A stretch of DNA of 64,000 nt. Source: Diogma glabrata (Eukaryota > Arthropoda > Insecta > Diptera > Cylindrotomidae). Below, in pieces: positions 23,570 through 34,745 of the stretch (positions are counted from its first letter, which is position 1; each line of letters opens with the position of its first letter). The notes beneath the pieces were generated by a model that saw nothing but the letters and a program-made list of their open reading frames with translations, was not told the DNA's origin and made no database searches. The stretch spans positions 49,529,161-49,593,160 of the forward strand of contig OY856187.1 in the NCBI GenBank assembly GCA_963693315.1. The letters are read 5' to 3'. The translations under genes were made by a program, and so were the position numbers.

Positions 23570-24565
23570 TGGGGCTTGTTTGTTGTGGGGACCTTGTTCT
23601 TAAAAACGTTTTATTTGTTATTGTGACACATCCCAAGTAGGTTTTGCCAGGCATTGACATACGGCCAAGCACCGGTCCATTAATGGTAAACAGTACTTGG
23701 CTATTGTTACTAAGCCAATACTAAAACCAATCATCGGCCGATCTATGGTTTACAGAAAATAGTCAGTCAGAATGGCCAAGCACTGGCCCATGAATGGTAA
23801 ATATTACTTGGCTATTGTTATTGGGCCAGTACTGTAGCCACGAATTTGCCGATCTATGTCATTTTTTTAAAATTTCACTAGAGTATTATCCCTTTTAGAA
23901 ATACATAGTTTGAAAAATTTCACATATAGTTTAGTTATCGCCTTGTCGGTTGAAAGACTATGGTAATTTAGAAAAGGTTGGTATATGTTTTAATTTATTT
24001 TTATTTCTATTTTATTTTAACTATTTTGTAAATAATTTATTTAAATTTATGTATAAAAAATATTATTTTATATTTTTTTTAATGGCGGAGTACTGGCGGA
24101 GTCAGGGCGGAGTTTCCCATTACTCAGCCATTCTTGCAACTGAACCAGTTGTATGGGGAGTTTTGAAAATTTTCCCTCATTTTTATTTTATTTTAAATTA
24201 GTTTGTATTTAATTTATTTAAATTTACATATGATAATAATGTATATTTTTTTTAACGGCCCAGTCATGGCTGCCAGTGTTTGGTCATTACTACAATGCTG
24301 GTCATTATTATTGGCCCGTTACTAGGCCAACTGTACAACCTTGTATGGGCCATTGCTGTTGTTTTTTATCTGGCCCAAGAATGGCAACCATTTATTGTCC
24401 GAAGTTATCATCCAGTAAAATTATGTTAATGGCCCAGTCGTGGTTGCCAGTACTCGCCCATTGCTGCATTACTGGCTGCCAGTAATGGATCATTAATGGA
24501 CCAGTTGTACAACCCTGTATGGGATATTGTAATACCTACTGCACAACACATTTTATTAAAAAAAA
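23570..24565 (+). repeat. 3' tail of a non-LTR element, interrupted
   Basis: The left part (23570-23630, 'gttgtggggacc...cttaaaaacg...gtgacaca') and the right part (24525-24565, 'tattgtaatacctactgcac...cattttatt' plus poly(A)) together match the 3' tail of the element ending at 8106 and the copy ending near 40082. The 894-bp insertion 23631-24524 separates them. Confidence 0.85.
23631..24524 (+). mobile_element. Unclassified inverted-repeat DNA element, 894 bp
   Basis: The boundaries are set by comparing with uninterrupted copies of the host tail: it starts TCCCAAGTAGGTTTTGCC and its end read in reverse is TCCCATACAGGGTTGTAC, giving imperfect terminal inverted repeats. A 2-bp AT duplication is possible. 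The interior holds a recurring 'ggccca/tactgg' pattern and no ORF, so it is non-autonomous. A shorter reverse copy lies at 49845-50176. Confidence 0.8.
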
Positions 24566-25199
24566 GATGTACTATGAAATCTATTTGGAACAACCTCGTC
24601 GGTAAAACGGAGGCAGACATTAAATTTTACAATTTTGTCACATTTAACCGATCATCATTATAACATATTTTTTAGTGTGCAAGCACATCCGTCAAAACCA
24701 CAACTCTAAAGAAAACATTTAATATTTTTTGGTATTTTAAATTCAGATTTGTTTTTAATTTATAATTTAATAAAAAAGTTTGTAGTGAATATAAATATTG
24801 AAAAACAAATCAATGGAGAAAAGAGAAATCAAATAAGTTTGCGCTGAACCATCTAATCTAACGCAAAATTTAGTACCATTCGATGTATGATGCAACACAA
24901 GTCCAATTGACCTATACTTTGTGATGTGATCATGATAAAATTATTCTTGTCAGAGACATTTTCTCAATTCAAAATGAATTGTTTAGAATTTGGAAAATCT
25001 TTCGCCTTCCGTTGGATGTGGAAAATGATGCGAATCGGCAAAATTCCTCCAGTCCAAAAACAATCTTGGATGGAGCATAATTATCATAATAATGTAGCAT
25101 TTTCATGAGGTTGTAACTATAATGTAGCTTCACAAAAAATTTTTAAATTTAAGGAACTTTTTAGGTTTTAGTGTTGAACCTCACAAAGCTTCGTTTTAT
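24566..25199 (+). other. AT-rich stretch, no gene seen
   Basis: There is only a 60-codon plus-strand frame without recognisable features. Confidence 0.45.
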
Positions 25200-25712
25200 G
25201 ATCTTATTACTTGGGTTTTGAAAAAACCTAAGTATTGCATTCATGAGCCAAAAGTGAAATTCTTACCCCCACTTTTTTTGGCATTTCTCGACGTTTTAGG
25301 ACCTACTGATTCTAAAAAAGCAAAAAAAATATCTGCCGGCCGTCGCAACCGACGAAATCTAGAAAACAGCTGGAGCGATTTCAAATTTTTTTTCTAAAAA
25401 TAGGTTTACTCAATGGGTAGAGCCGAAAGGACGATGTGTTCGATAGCTGTACCGGAAGTGTGTCAAAAAATCGTCAAGTGTGTCAAAACAAGGAAATTTG
25501 AATATTTTTTGCTTAAAAAACGCTCATTTTAATTTTTAAGTGATTAGGAATTGAAAAATTGAATTTGAAGAAATCTTGATGGTCGGGATTGGTATGTAAG
25601 ACCAAAAACTAGATTATTGCATTATAAGTTTGTCAAATATGTCAAAAGAAAGATTTTTATTTATTATTTTAGCCAATTTTTTGGAAAAAAATAATAGTAC
25701 ATTATATAACAA

Positions 25713-25811
25713 GGTTGAGAAGTAAGCTATTATTGATCGAGAACTTTTAGATCCTGAGGCGCATAGCGCCGAGGGATATAATGTTCGTGGTCTATATTAG
25801 TCTTCTCAACC
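25713..25811 (+). mobile_element. 99-bp foldback element
   Basis: Its ends are GGTTGAGAAG and CTTCTCAACC, a perfect 10-bp inverted repeat. The centre carries the hairpin GGCGCATAGCGCC. It sits inside family A copy 1 and has no coding capacity. Confidence 0.6.
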
Positions 25812-25990
25812 GAGGTATATATAGAATTTTTTTAACTATACTAACACTAATTATCATATTGGCTTTGATTTGATTTTGATATTAGTCATTTTCCATTTTA
25901 TTTTTTAAATATCTTAAAATATCAAGTAGCCTGGAAGTTTAGTTTCGTACAAATAAAACGAAACAAAGGAATGCAATTGTTATTTGTTGT

Positions 25991-26152
25991 ATTCGAGCCA
26001 GGCACTGACGAGGGTAGGTTCGAATCCCATCCGAAACACGAAAAATGTGAATTGGAGCTTTTTTCTGAGAAACTTCAAACCATACCTTTGAATTGAAAAA
26101 TTCCAATTGCTTCTTTACTTACTTGAGTTTAATTGATCTCAAAAATCCAAAA
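25991..26152 (+). mobile_element. tRNA-derived SINE, 5'-truncated copy
   Basis: It starts within the tRNA-like head at 'attcgagccaggcactgac', keeps a perfect RNA polymerase III B box GGTTCGAATCC (26017-26027), and continues through the same body as the next copy ('gaaacttcaaaccat', 'ttgagtttaattgatctc'). Confidence 0.8.
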
Positions 26153-26469
26153 TAAATTTAAATTCCGTTAATGTAGTCTAATGTTAATACATATAGGACA
26201 AATTGACCAAGTGTCAGCCATTGATTTCACATTGATTAGAAACAATCAATAATGACTATATACAATCGTGACTTAGGATGTTAATTGGAATAGAAATGTT
26301 CCCCATTCTATGAATTCACACAAAGTACTGTCTAGAAATTTAATGCAAAAAATTCCATATAATGTAAAAATATTTCCATAATCTAATGACAGTGGAGTCT
26401 AATGACAGTAGAAAAATTCAACTGAATTAAAAAGTAAATAAATGATGAAGAAGTTTCAACTGTGAAATA

Positions 26470-26680
26470 GTCATCGCCTCAATGGCGTAATCGATAGCGT
26501 GTTTGCCCAAGGATTCGAGCCGGGCACTGACGAGGGTAGGTTCGAATCCCATCCGAAACACGAAAAATGTGAATTGGAGTTTTTTATGAGAAACTTCAAA
26601 CCATAAATTTGAATTGAAAAAATTCCAATTACTTCTTTACTTACTTGAGTTTAATTGATCTCAAAAATCCAAAATTATTT
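26470..26680 (+). mobile_element. tRNA-derived SINE with A and B boxes
   Basis: The head carries an A-box-like TGGCGTAATCGA (26483-26494) and a perfect B box GGTTCGAATCC (26539-26549), spaced as in tRNA-derived SINEs with a slightly long middle. A body of about 120 bp is shared with the copy at 25991. There is no acceptor-stem pairing, so it is not a functional tRNA gene. Confidence 0.8.
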
Positions 26681-26849
26681 GTTTGTGTTTTTTTGTTCAT
26701 TTCAATTAAAAATAAAAGAAAACTTGTCATTATTAACCTAGGTAATTGTTTGTTATTATTATTAACCTAGGTTGAGAAAAATTACTTCTTTTGGAAAACA
26801 AACACTTTTTTGGAAAACAAAATTTAGCTGTTGTATGACGTGACGTAAA

Positions 26850-27532
26850 TATGACATGGAAATTTTTGAATTTGCTATAGTTTTTGAAATATTTTTAGAA
26901 TTTTGGAAAAAGCTTTAATTTTTGATTTTGTTATAATTTTTGCAATATTTTTAGAATTTTGGAAAAAAAAATAAAATTTTTCAATTTGTGAATTTTATAC
27001 ATATATTTTTAAAGTTTTGAAAAGTTTCAATTTTTGATTTTGTAAGAATTTTTGGAATGTTTTTAAAATTTTGAAAAATTTAAAATTTTTGATTTTATTA
27101 TAATTTTTGGAATTTTGAAAAAAGTTTGTATTTTTGATTTTGTAATAATTTTTGCAATATTTTTAGAATTTTGGAAAGAGTTTTAATTTTTGATTTTGTT
27201 ATAATTTTTGCAATATTTTTAGAATTTTGGAAAAAAAAATAAAATTTTTCAATTTGTGAATTTTATACATATATTTCTAAAGTTTTGAAAAGTTTCAATT
27301 TTTGATTTTGTAAGAATTTTTGGAATGTTTTTAAAATTTTGAAAAATTTAAAATTTTTGATTTTATTATAATTTTTGGAATTTTGAAAAAAGTTTGTATT
27401 TTTGATTTTGTAATAATTTTTGCAATATTTTTAGAATTTTGGAAAGAGTTTTAATTTTTGATTTTGTTATAATTTTATCAAAATTTTTAGAATTTTGAAA
27501 AATAAATAGAATTTTTGAATTTGTGAATTTTA
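26850..27532 (+). repeat. T-rich tandem array of family A, left of mariner pair
   Basis: Units of roughly 50-60 bp with the frame 'tttttgattttgt.ataatttttgcaatatttttagaattttgg' are stacked. A higher-order block of about 245 bp is repeated twice (about 26930-27175 and 27175-27430). The array resumes at 30101. Confidence 0.8.
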
Positions 27533-28805
27533 ACAGGTCGTTCAATAAGTCCGTAGGATAAGTAAGAAAAAAACAACATTTTGACAAAACTCGATTTTTT
27601 TATTCAACATAGTTGCCTTCGAGGGCGATACAACGAGTATAGCGATTTTCCAACTTTTCTATACCACTTTTATAGTACGATTTCTCTTTCTCGTCAAAAT
27701 AGGCCTCAGTTTCAGCGATTACTTCATCATTGGACTTAAATTTCTTTCCAGCAAGCATTCTCTTGAGATCTGAAAACAGGAAAAAGTCGCTGGGGGCTAA
27801 ATCTGGAGAATATGGTGGGTGGGTAAGCAATTCAAAGCCCAATTCATTCAATTTTACCATCGTTTTCATTGATCTGTGACACGGTGCATTATCTTGGTGA
27901 AACAACACTTTTTTCTTTTGCAAATGTGGCCGTTTCTTTGCGATTTCAGCCTTCAATCGATCCAAAAGTTCACAGTAATACTCGCTGTTGATGGTGGTTG
28001 ATGATGGTGGTTCCTTTTTGGAGATAGTCGATGAATATTATTCCGTTCGTATCCCAAAATACAGACGCCATCACCTTACCGGCCGACTGTTGCGTCGTTG
28101 CTGACTCAGCTGACTGTCTTTTGGATTCTGGTGTGTAATTGTGAAGCCATGTCTCATCCATTGTCACATATCTACGATAGAATTCCATTTTATTGCGGTT
28201 TAACAGTGCCAAAGACTCCTCCGAAGCATCGATTCGTTGTTGTTTTTGGTCGACTGTGAGCTCACGCGGCACCCAATTTGCACAGAGCTTTCGCATACCC
28301 AAATGTTCATGTAAAATGGTAAAAACACTACCATCTGCTACCTTTACAATGTCAGCTATTTCGTGCACCTTCAATTTGCGATCGTTCATAACCAATTTGT
28401 GGATTTTTTTATGTTTTCTGGAATAACAGCCTCATTTGGGCGTCCACTGCGCTCTGCATCTTTTGTGCTGGTACGACCACATTTAAATTCAGCCATCCAC
28501 TTCTCTACCATTTGTCTCGATGGAGCAGAGTTTGGATAATGTTTATCAAGCCATTGTTTGGTTTCCACTGTATTTTTTTTCATCAAAAAGCAATGCTTTA
28601 TTAAAATTCGAAATTCACTTTTTTCCATTTTTTTTCAAAAACAAAAGTTGCTTCACACAAAATGCTATAACTCACGAATAAATAGTCAGATTGCTGTCAA
28701 ATTTATACACGTATCGTTTGAAGGTTAGTACTAAATAAAAACCATATGGAAAAAATTCTAGTAACGCCATCTATGTGTCATCCTACGGACTTATTGAATG
28801 ACCTA
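27533..28805 (-). mobile_element. mariner element, left member of head-to-head pair
   Basis: The outer end starts ACAGGTCGTTCAATAAGTCC after a TA at 27531-27532. The inner end is GGTCATTCAATAAGTCCG in reverse at about 28786-28803. The length, about 1.27 kb, is normal for mariner. The transposase reads leftward and is broken. Confidence 0.93.
27600..28628 (-). pseudogene. mariner transposase, broken (left copy)
   Basis: It starts 'MEKSEFRILIKHCFLMKKN' at 28628, with the N-terminal helix-turn-helix DNA-binding region, then 'WVPREL', 'DETWLH', 'HQDNAPCH' and 'YSPDLAPSDFF', the marks of a mariner DD34D transposase. Frameshifts occur near 28400 and near 28000, and a block of about a dozen residues present in the right copy is missing around 28110. 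The catalytic domain pieces are otherwise well preserved, so the damage is recent. Confidence 0.92.
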
Positions 28806-28810
28806 GTATA

Positions 28811-30100
28811 TAGGTCATTCAATAAGTCCGTAGGATGACACATAGATGGCGTTACTAGAAATTTTTCCATATGATTTTTATTTAGTACTAACCTTCAAAC
28901 GATACGTGTATAAATTTGACAGCAATCTGACTATTTATTCGTGAGTTATAGCATTTTGTGTGAAGCAACTTTTGTTTTTGAAACAAAATGGAAAAAAGTG
29001 AATTTCGAATTTTAATAAAGCATTGCTTTTTGATGAAAAAAAATACAGTGGAAACCAAACAATGGCTTGGTAAACATTATCCAAACTCTGCTCCATCGAG
29101 ACAAATGGTAGAGAAGTGGATGGCTGAATTTAAATGTGGTCGTACCAGCACAAAAGATGCAGAGCGCAGTGGACGCCCAAATGAGGCTGTTATTCCAGAA
29201 AACATAAAAAAAATCCACAAATTGGTTATGAACGATCGCAAATTGAAGGTGCACGAAATAGCTAACATTGTAAAGGTAGCAGATGGTAGTGTTTTTACCA
29301 TTTTACATGAACATTTGGGTATGCGAAAGCTCTGTGCAAATTGGGTGCCGCGTGAGCTCACAGTCGACCAAAAACAACAACGAATCGATGCTTCGGAGCA
29401 GTCTTTGGCACTGTTAAACCGCAATAAAAGGGAATTCTATCGTAGATATGTGACAATGGATGAGACATGGCTTCACAATTACACACAAGAATCCAAAAGA
29501 CAGTCAGCTGAGTGGACAGCAGTCGACGAACCGAATCCAAAGCGAGCAAAGACGCAACAGTCGGCCGGTAAGGTGATGGCGTCTGTATTTTGGGATACGA
29601 ACGGAATAATATTCACCGACTATCTCCAAAAAGGAACCACCATCAACAGCGAGTATTACTGTGAACTTTTGGATCGATTGAAGGCTGAAATCGCAAAGAA
29701 ACGGCCACATTTGCAAAAGAAAAAATTTTGTTTCACCAAGATAATGCACCGTGTCACAGATCAATGGAAACGATGGCAAAATTGAATGAATTGGGCTTTG
29801 AATTGCTTACCCACCCACCATATTCTCCAGATTTAGCCCCCAGCGACTTTTTCCTGTTTTCAGATCTCAAGAGAATGCTTGCTGGAAAGAAATTTAAGTC
29901 CAATGATGAAGTAATCGCTGAAACTGAGGCCTATTTTGACGAGAAAGAGAAATCGTACTATAAAAGTGGTATAGAAAAGTTGGAAAATCGCTATACTCGT
30001 TGTATCGCCCTCGAAGGCAACTATGTTGAATAAAAAAATCGAGTTTTGTCAAAATGTTGTTTTTTTCTTACTTATCCTACGGACTTATTGAACGACCTGT
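28811..30100 (+). mobile_element. mariner element, right member of head-to-head pair
   Basis: It is a near-identical inverted copy of the left element. The inner end reads TAGGTCATTCAATAAGTCCG from 28811; the outer end is GAACGACCTGT at 30090-30100, followed by TA (30101-30102). Confidence 0.93.
28988..30033 (+). pseudogene. mariner transposase, one frameshift (right copy)
   Basis: The full-length gene would be about 348 codons, the usual mariner size. It encodes the cut-and-paste enzyme that binds the inverted repeats and inserts at TA. The first frame (28988-29785) has the DNA-binding region, 'WVPREL' and catalytic 'DETWLH'. A one-base deletion in an A/T run near 29722 throws it out of frame, and the rest continues at about 29728-30033 with 'HQDNAPCH' and 'YSPDLAPSDFFLF'. 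The codons of the second and third Asp are 35 apart (29740 and 29845), i.e. DD34D. Apart from that deletion no damage is visible. Confidence 0.94.
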
Positions 30101-30600
30101 TATATATATATTTTTAGAATTTTGAAATAAGTTTCAAACTTTGATTTTGTAAGAACTTTTGGAATATTTTTAGAATTTTGAAAAATTTTAAATTTTGGAT
30201 TTTATTATAATTTTTGGAATTTTGAAAAAAGTTTGTATTTTTGGTTTTGTAATAATTTTTGCAATATTTTTAGAATTTTGGAAAAAGCTTGAATTTTTGA
30301 ATTTTTAAGAGTTTTTGGAATATTATTGGAATATAGAAAAAGTTTAAATATTTGATTTTATTCTAATTTTTGGAATATTTTTGGAATTTTGAAAAAAGTT
30401 TCAATTTTTGATTTTGTTATAATTTTTGCAATATTTTCAGAATTTTTGAAAAAAGTTTAATCTTCGATTTTGTAATGATTTTTGGAATATTCTTAGAATT
30501 TTGAAAAAAGTTTGATTTTATTTAGTTTTTACAATATTTTTGGAATTTTTAAAGAAATATGAATTTGTGATTTTGTAATATTTTCTCGAAACGCTAAATG
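30101..30600 (+). repeat. T-rich tandem array of family A, right of mariner pair
   Basis: It continues the array broken at 27532 with the same 'attttgaaaaaagtttcaat' type units. Joining 27532 to 30101 restores the sequence seen undisturbed at 45385-45430. Confidence 0.8.
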
Positions 30601-30950
30601 GTAAGGTTTTTGAGTAGTGCATCATCTTGATTGTATCATCTTTTCACTAAATTATGTTAATTTATGATCTGTTATAATTTTTACGGCAACGTATTGATGT
30701 TTCGTTTTAGTTTTGAAATAAATTTCTAAACAAAAATAAAAAAATACATGTACTTTAACAAAGTTAAGTTTGATATACATCGCTGCCCGAAACTAAAAAC
30801 AATGTCCTCATAAAAGTTTTATGCCGAAAACTATATTTTTTTAGTTAACTTTACACAGTTTGAGTTGAGTTACGCCTATGTTTGTTGAGAATAATAAAAA
30901 CTGATAGTTAAATTTTTACTTAGATCTATTGTCTAACACAAAAATGACTC

Positions 30951-31032
30951 CATTTGACCTAGATGGGAATCGAACCTAGATAGGTTCTAAGGGTTTCGAA
31001 CCCAATTTGATATCCACTATGCCACTCAACAC
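30951..31032 (-). mobile_element. tRNA-like SINE head
   Basis: On the minus strand there is an A-box-like TGGCATAGTGGATA and a B box GGTTCGATTCC about 40 nt apart. The ends do not pair as a tRNA acceptor stem, so this is a tRNA-derived SINE rather than a working tRNA. It differs from the SINE at 26470. Confidence 0.6.
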
Positions 31033-31605
31033 ACAACAGCGAGCACGACATTAGCGTCTTTAATTTGCTCTCGGGAATAAATTCTTTGAAGGTCATGCAT
31101 GTCAACATCGTTAGTTGGAAGAGGTTTCCCACTTGGGTGACTACTTTCTACGACGTTTTTTGGTTTTCAGAACATGATAACAAACTGAATCTGTTAGAGT
31201 AAATGCAACCTATTATATTCGGGTCTCTTAAAATCTAGGTAATTTAAAAATTGTGTGGAATCCCGTACTGTCCATTGTCTAGCATCGTTGAACCAAGCGT
31301 AAGGCTTTACATTCCTAAAACATTGTGGAGTTTGATCTTGGTATTAGCTGATACATAGTACATACGTGATACGATGATCCAGGAAGGGGTTACATTTAGT
31401 AGAAGTTTCGATTACCTGCAGCAATTGTAGCTGTAATTTCTGTTAATATGCTGTTATTTCCGCAGAACATTTGTCTCAAATGGTTAAATGATGCAATTGC
31501 CCTCAACTTTCATGTGTACTCTAAAATAAGATTAAATACTAGAGAAGAGATGACTTGCTTCTACTTCACTAGAAATCTGACCTGAAAACTAATATATTTT
31601 TGTTG
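31033..31605 (+). other. No gene recognised
   Basis: Base composition is a little more balanced than the flanks around 31090-31440, but no frame gives a recognisable protein. Confidence 0.4.
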
Positions 31606-31743
31606 ATTTATTTTCCACCTTTCGATTTCTACAGCTATGCTGTTATTGTCAAGGTATTTTTTAAACATTTTATATAAAAGTTTAGTAAATACCTAAACAA
31701 TGACAGAATTATAGCTGTAGAAATCGATAGATAGAGAATAAAT
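31606..31743 (+). repeat. Imperfect inverted repeat (foldback)
   Basis: Arms at about 31606-31660 and 31687-31743 pair over some 55 bp with a few mismatches; the core strings are 'tcgatttctacagctat' and its reverse 'atagctgtagaaatcga'. This is probably a small foldback element. Confidence 0.75.
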
Positions 31744-34379
31744 TCATTTAGATATAAAAAACTAGTGTTTTTCTTGACTCATCATATATTAAAAAAAAAA
31801 TAGTTTTCTATTTGGACACTGCACTGGCAAGTTTTAGTGTTGGTTTTCTCCATAACACCAGTTGACTAGGTATTCTAATTAAAATCAAATCAGTCGTAGT
31901 TTTTCTCATTTGAGGGAGTGATAGACAATTTTGAATGTTTCGAAAAGTTTTTATTAGGTTTGTCAATTCCGTGAAAATGATTGCAAATATTATGCTTGTC
32001 AAGAAAAATGCGTCATTCAGAGACCACATTGGTATTTCCTCAACAATGTTTCAGCAAAAGTTTGATTTTGTGCAATAATTTCGGATGATTTACCGTAGAA
32101 ACAAATTACTTTCTACTTCTAAGCTTAGGTAGTGTTGCGTAAAATTCTTCTTTCGTAGGTAATGAACCTCCAACGCACAATTATATTCTGTTTGCTCCTA
32201 GTTGGTGTTGACTATTTATGTTAAAAAGATTCTTAAAATATATTGCCCATGTATAGAGTATCTAGAGTATTTGTGTTGATGAGCGAAGAATCCTACGACT
32301 ATAATCCCTTTGTTTGCATGCATGGTTTTAAAATGAGTTGACTCGTCAGTTTGTGTCTCTCTTCTGTAATCGGCACAAAATATACCTTTTTTTAACTTTT
32401 CGATGGCTGTAAAATCTTCATACTACATAACATTAGCACCTCCTTATACAACAATTTACTATTGTTAAAAACAATAAAAAACTTTTGACAGTTCCATCCA
32501 ACCCCTAAACATTTTATGATGTGCATAGTACATACTTAAAAAATTCATCATAGACTTAATTTAATTAATTTCTTTTTATTTTATATCTAATCTCTAGGTC
32601 AATGTTAATATATAGAAACCTAACAAATATTCAAACGTCAAAAAATACTTTAAATATCTTTAAAAAACTGATTTCATTTTTGTTTGACACACAATTCACA
32701 CATTCACCATGATACAACTACTACAAAAAACGTTTAGAAAAAAAAATGTAATTGATTGATCTTACTTTTATGTTTTAATGCCATCGCAAATTCAAGGTAA
32801 GAAAAAAATTTAAAGATTAGTTAATTTAAGAAATCAGCGAAAAGAGAAGACGGAAAGAAAGTTATATATTGATAGTTAATTTTTGTTTATATTAAAAGAC
32901 AATCATATGAAAGAGAAATTAAAAATCTGATATGTAAAGGGCATGTCATATGATTCAGCTTTGCGCTTTTGCGCCTTTTCCTAAACTTTTTTCATTTCTT
33001 CCCATTCCGTTAGTATCGCGCTCGATCAACCTTAAATGTCATAATCCAATAATTGCAATTCAAATAATTACACACGCATTCATAAATCGCTTTAATTACA
33101 ATTAAGATATGAATGAATTGAGTCATTTGGTAAAAACAAATTCATTTAAATTGTCTTTTATATTATTTGCATGTTGCATGATAAACTTTTAATGACTGAT
33201 ATCGTTTTTGAAATAGCAATTCAATTATAAGTCAAATAAAAATAAAATTAATTTCTATACCATAAAGGCAATCAATTATAAGTCTTCGTGGTTTTTATAA
33301 ATATTTTTGACAGTTCTATTTCTTACAAACTTAACTAATATCGATATAACCTTTAACATTTTCAGTTACATTAATTAATTCTTAGTTATAACATTGTACC
33401 TTACCCTCAAGTTTACAATAATCAGGATAATTGCCACTTACCTAGAATGAAACAAAAAATGTTATTTAATTATTTATGAATAAAACCATGAAACAAATAT
33501 TATTAAAAATATATTAAATTACATCTTTTATATACTAATCGACTGCGCCAGACATTCAAATATCAATTTAGGTGATCTACCTATAAGCGATTTAATCAAC
33601 TTATCAGTTAAACTTAATAAACAACACAATTAGCATAGTTTTACTTAAAACTCATTAAATCGTAACAAATAGAACATATTTAGATGATTTTAGTTTAAAC
33701 TTCTTGAATTAAATTAATTTATTAATTAGTTCATTAATTAAATTTCTTAATAAACCTTATCTCTGTTAGTGAAATCTGTAATATAACCTACAAGAAGTAA
33801 TACTATATGTAATATATTATGTGCAGACAAAATTATTGAATAAATTAAATAAAATTAAAATAAATTATTCTATGTTTTTTCTAGAATAAATAATAAATAT
33901 TTTGTTGTATAAATATTTATAATAATTTAACGTTTGTATTTCTTAATTATGACAGTAAGAAATGATGCAGCAGCAATGAAATTGAAATGAAAACTTTATG
34001 ATTTTGTTGTTTTTATCTTTAAATTAGAAGAAATGCTCGTTATAAATTTTAATGATTCAGGTTAGATTTCTGTTTTTGTTTTGTGTCTGTGATAGAATAA
34101 AAAACGATGCACAATATATATTCAAATTATATGGATATAGGATATATATAAAAAATATGTGGTTGGGGAACAAAGAAGAGATGGAATCGAAATTTTTTCT
34201 TTGCCAAGAACAAGAAATGATTTATTTGAATTGTTAAAAAAATTAAAATTTAACGGTTTAGCTTTGATTGTGTTTTAACCTGCGTGTTCCGAATACCGGC
34301 TCACTGGACCATTTTGTTATTTCTAAAATCTAATTCAGATCAGATCTTGTAATTTTTTTTAAGTTTTTGATGTACTGGT
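31744..34379 (+). other. AT-rich stretch, no gene recognised
   Basis: A 73-codon minus-strand frame at 31808-32029 has one hydrophobic stretch ('FFLTSIIFAIIF') and could be a shred of a membrane protein; I cannot place it in a family. The rest is extremely AT-rich. Confidence 0.4.
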
Positions 34380-34389
34380 CTGACGAGCT

Positions 34390-34745
34390 GGTGAACAACA
34401 GTTCCTGCTATTGACATATATGAGCTAACGTGAGATATCACATACCACTGGCAATACTAGTGAGATATCACTAGTCAGGACAACTATGGCATCTTTAATC
34501 TTAGCTATCGAATATCTTGGTCGAAGTAACGAAATTTAATTATTGGAGGTTTAATTATTGAGGACGATAGTTCATCACATGATCAAGGAATGTTCTGCTA
34601 GCTGGATTATTGGCAACCCAATTTTAGTTTTGTTCCTGCAAATTTTTAAGTAAATTGACTTTGTAACTCTTATTTTATTTTGATTTTCTCTATCCTATCA
34701 TAAAATATTGGCCTATCTCACATTTTATATGTGATAGGATTTATT
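34390..34745 (+). repeat. Unclassified short repeat with terminal hairpin, copy 2
   Basis: It shares the 'cgtgagatat' string and the end hairpin (CCTATC...GATAGG, about 34711-34738) with 23290-23510. A local duplication 'agtgagatatcactagt' at 34459 is a near-perfect palindrome. Confidence 0.4.

Larger units (their letters stand above)
25200..30832 (+). repeat. Family A interspersed repeat, copy 1 (with nested insertions)
   Basis: The 5' block 'cctaagtattgcattcatga ... tcttaccccc ... ctactgattctaaaaaagca' matches 43921 onward and 51831 onward. Its middle is made of T-rich tandem units (26850-27532 and 30101-30600), and its 3' block ('aacgtattgatgtttcg ... catcgctgccc') matches 45860-46010 and 56170-56280. 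It is cut by a 99-bp foldback, SINE sequences and a mariner pair. The 5' terminal repeat is eroded and the 3' terminus is missing after about 30832. Confidence 0.85.

Noticed and set aside
23631..24524. A Helitron (it starts TC after A and is followed by T)
   Set aside because: The 3' end is TATGGGA rather than CTRR and the two ends are inverted repeats.
26470..26562. A functional tRNA gene
   Set aside because: A and B boxes are present but acceptor-stem pairing is not, and the body is repeated elsewhere, so it is a SINE.
31808..32029. A chemoreceptor fragment
   Set aside because: One hydrophobic stretch is not enough; no conserved receptor motif is visible.
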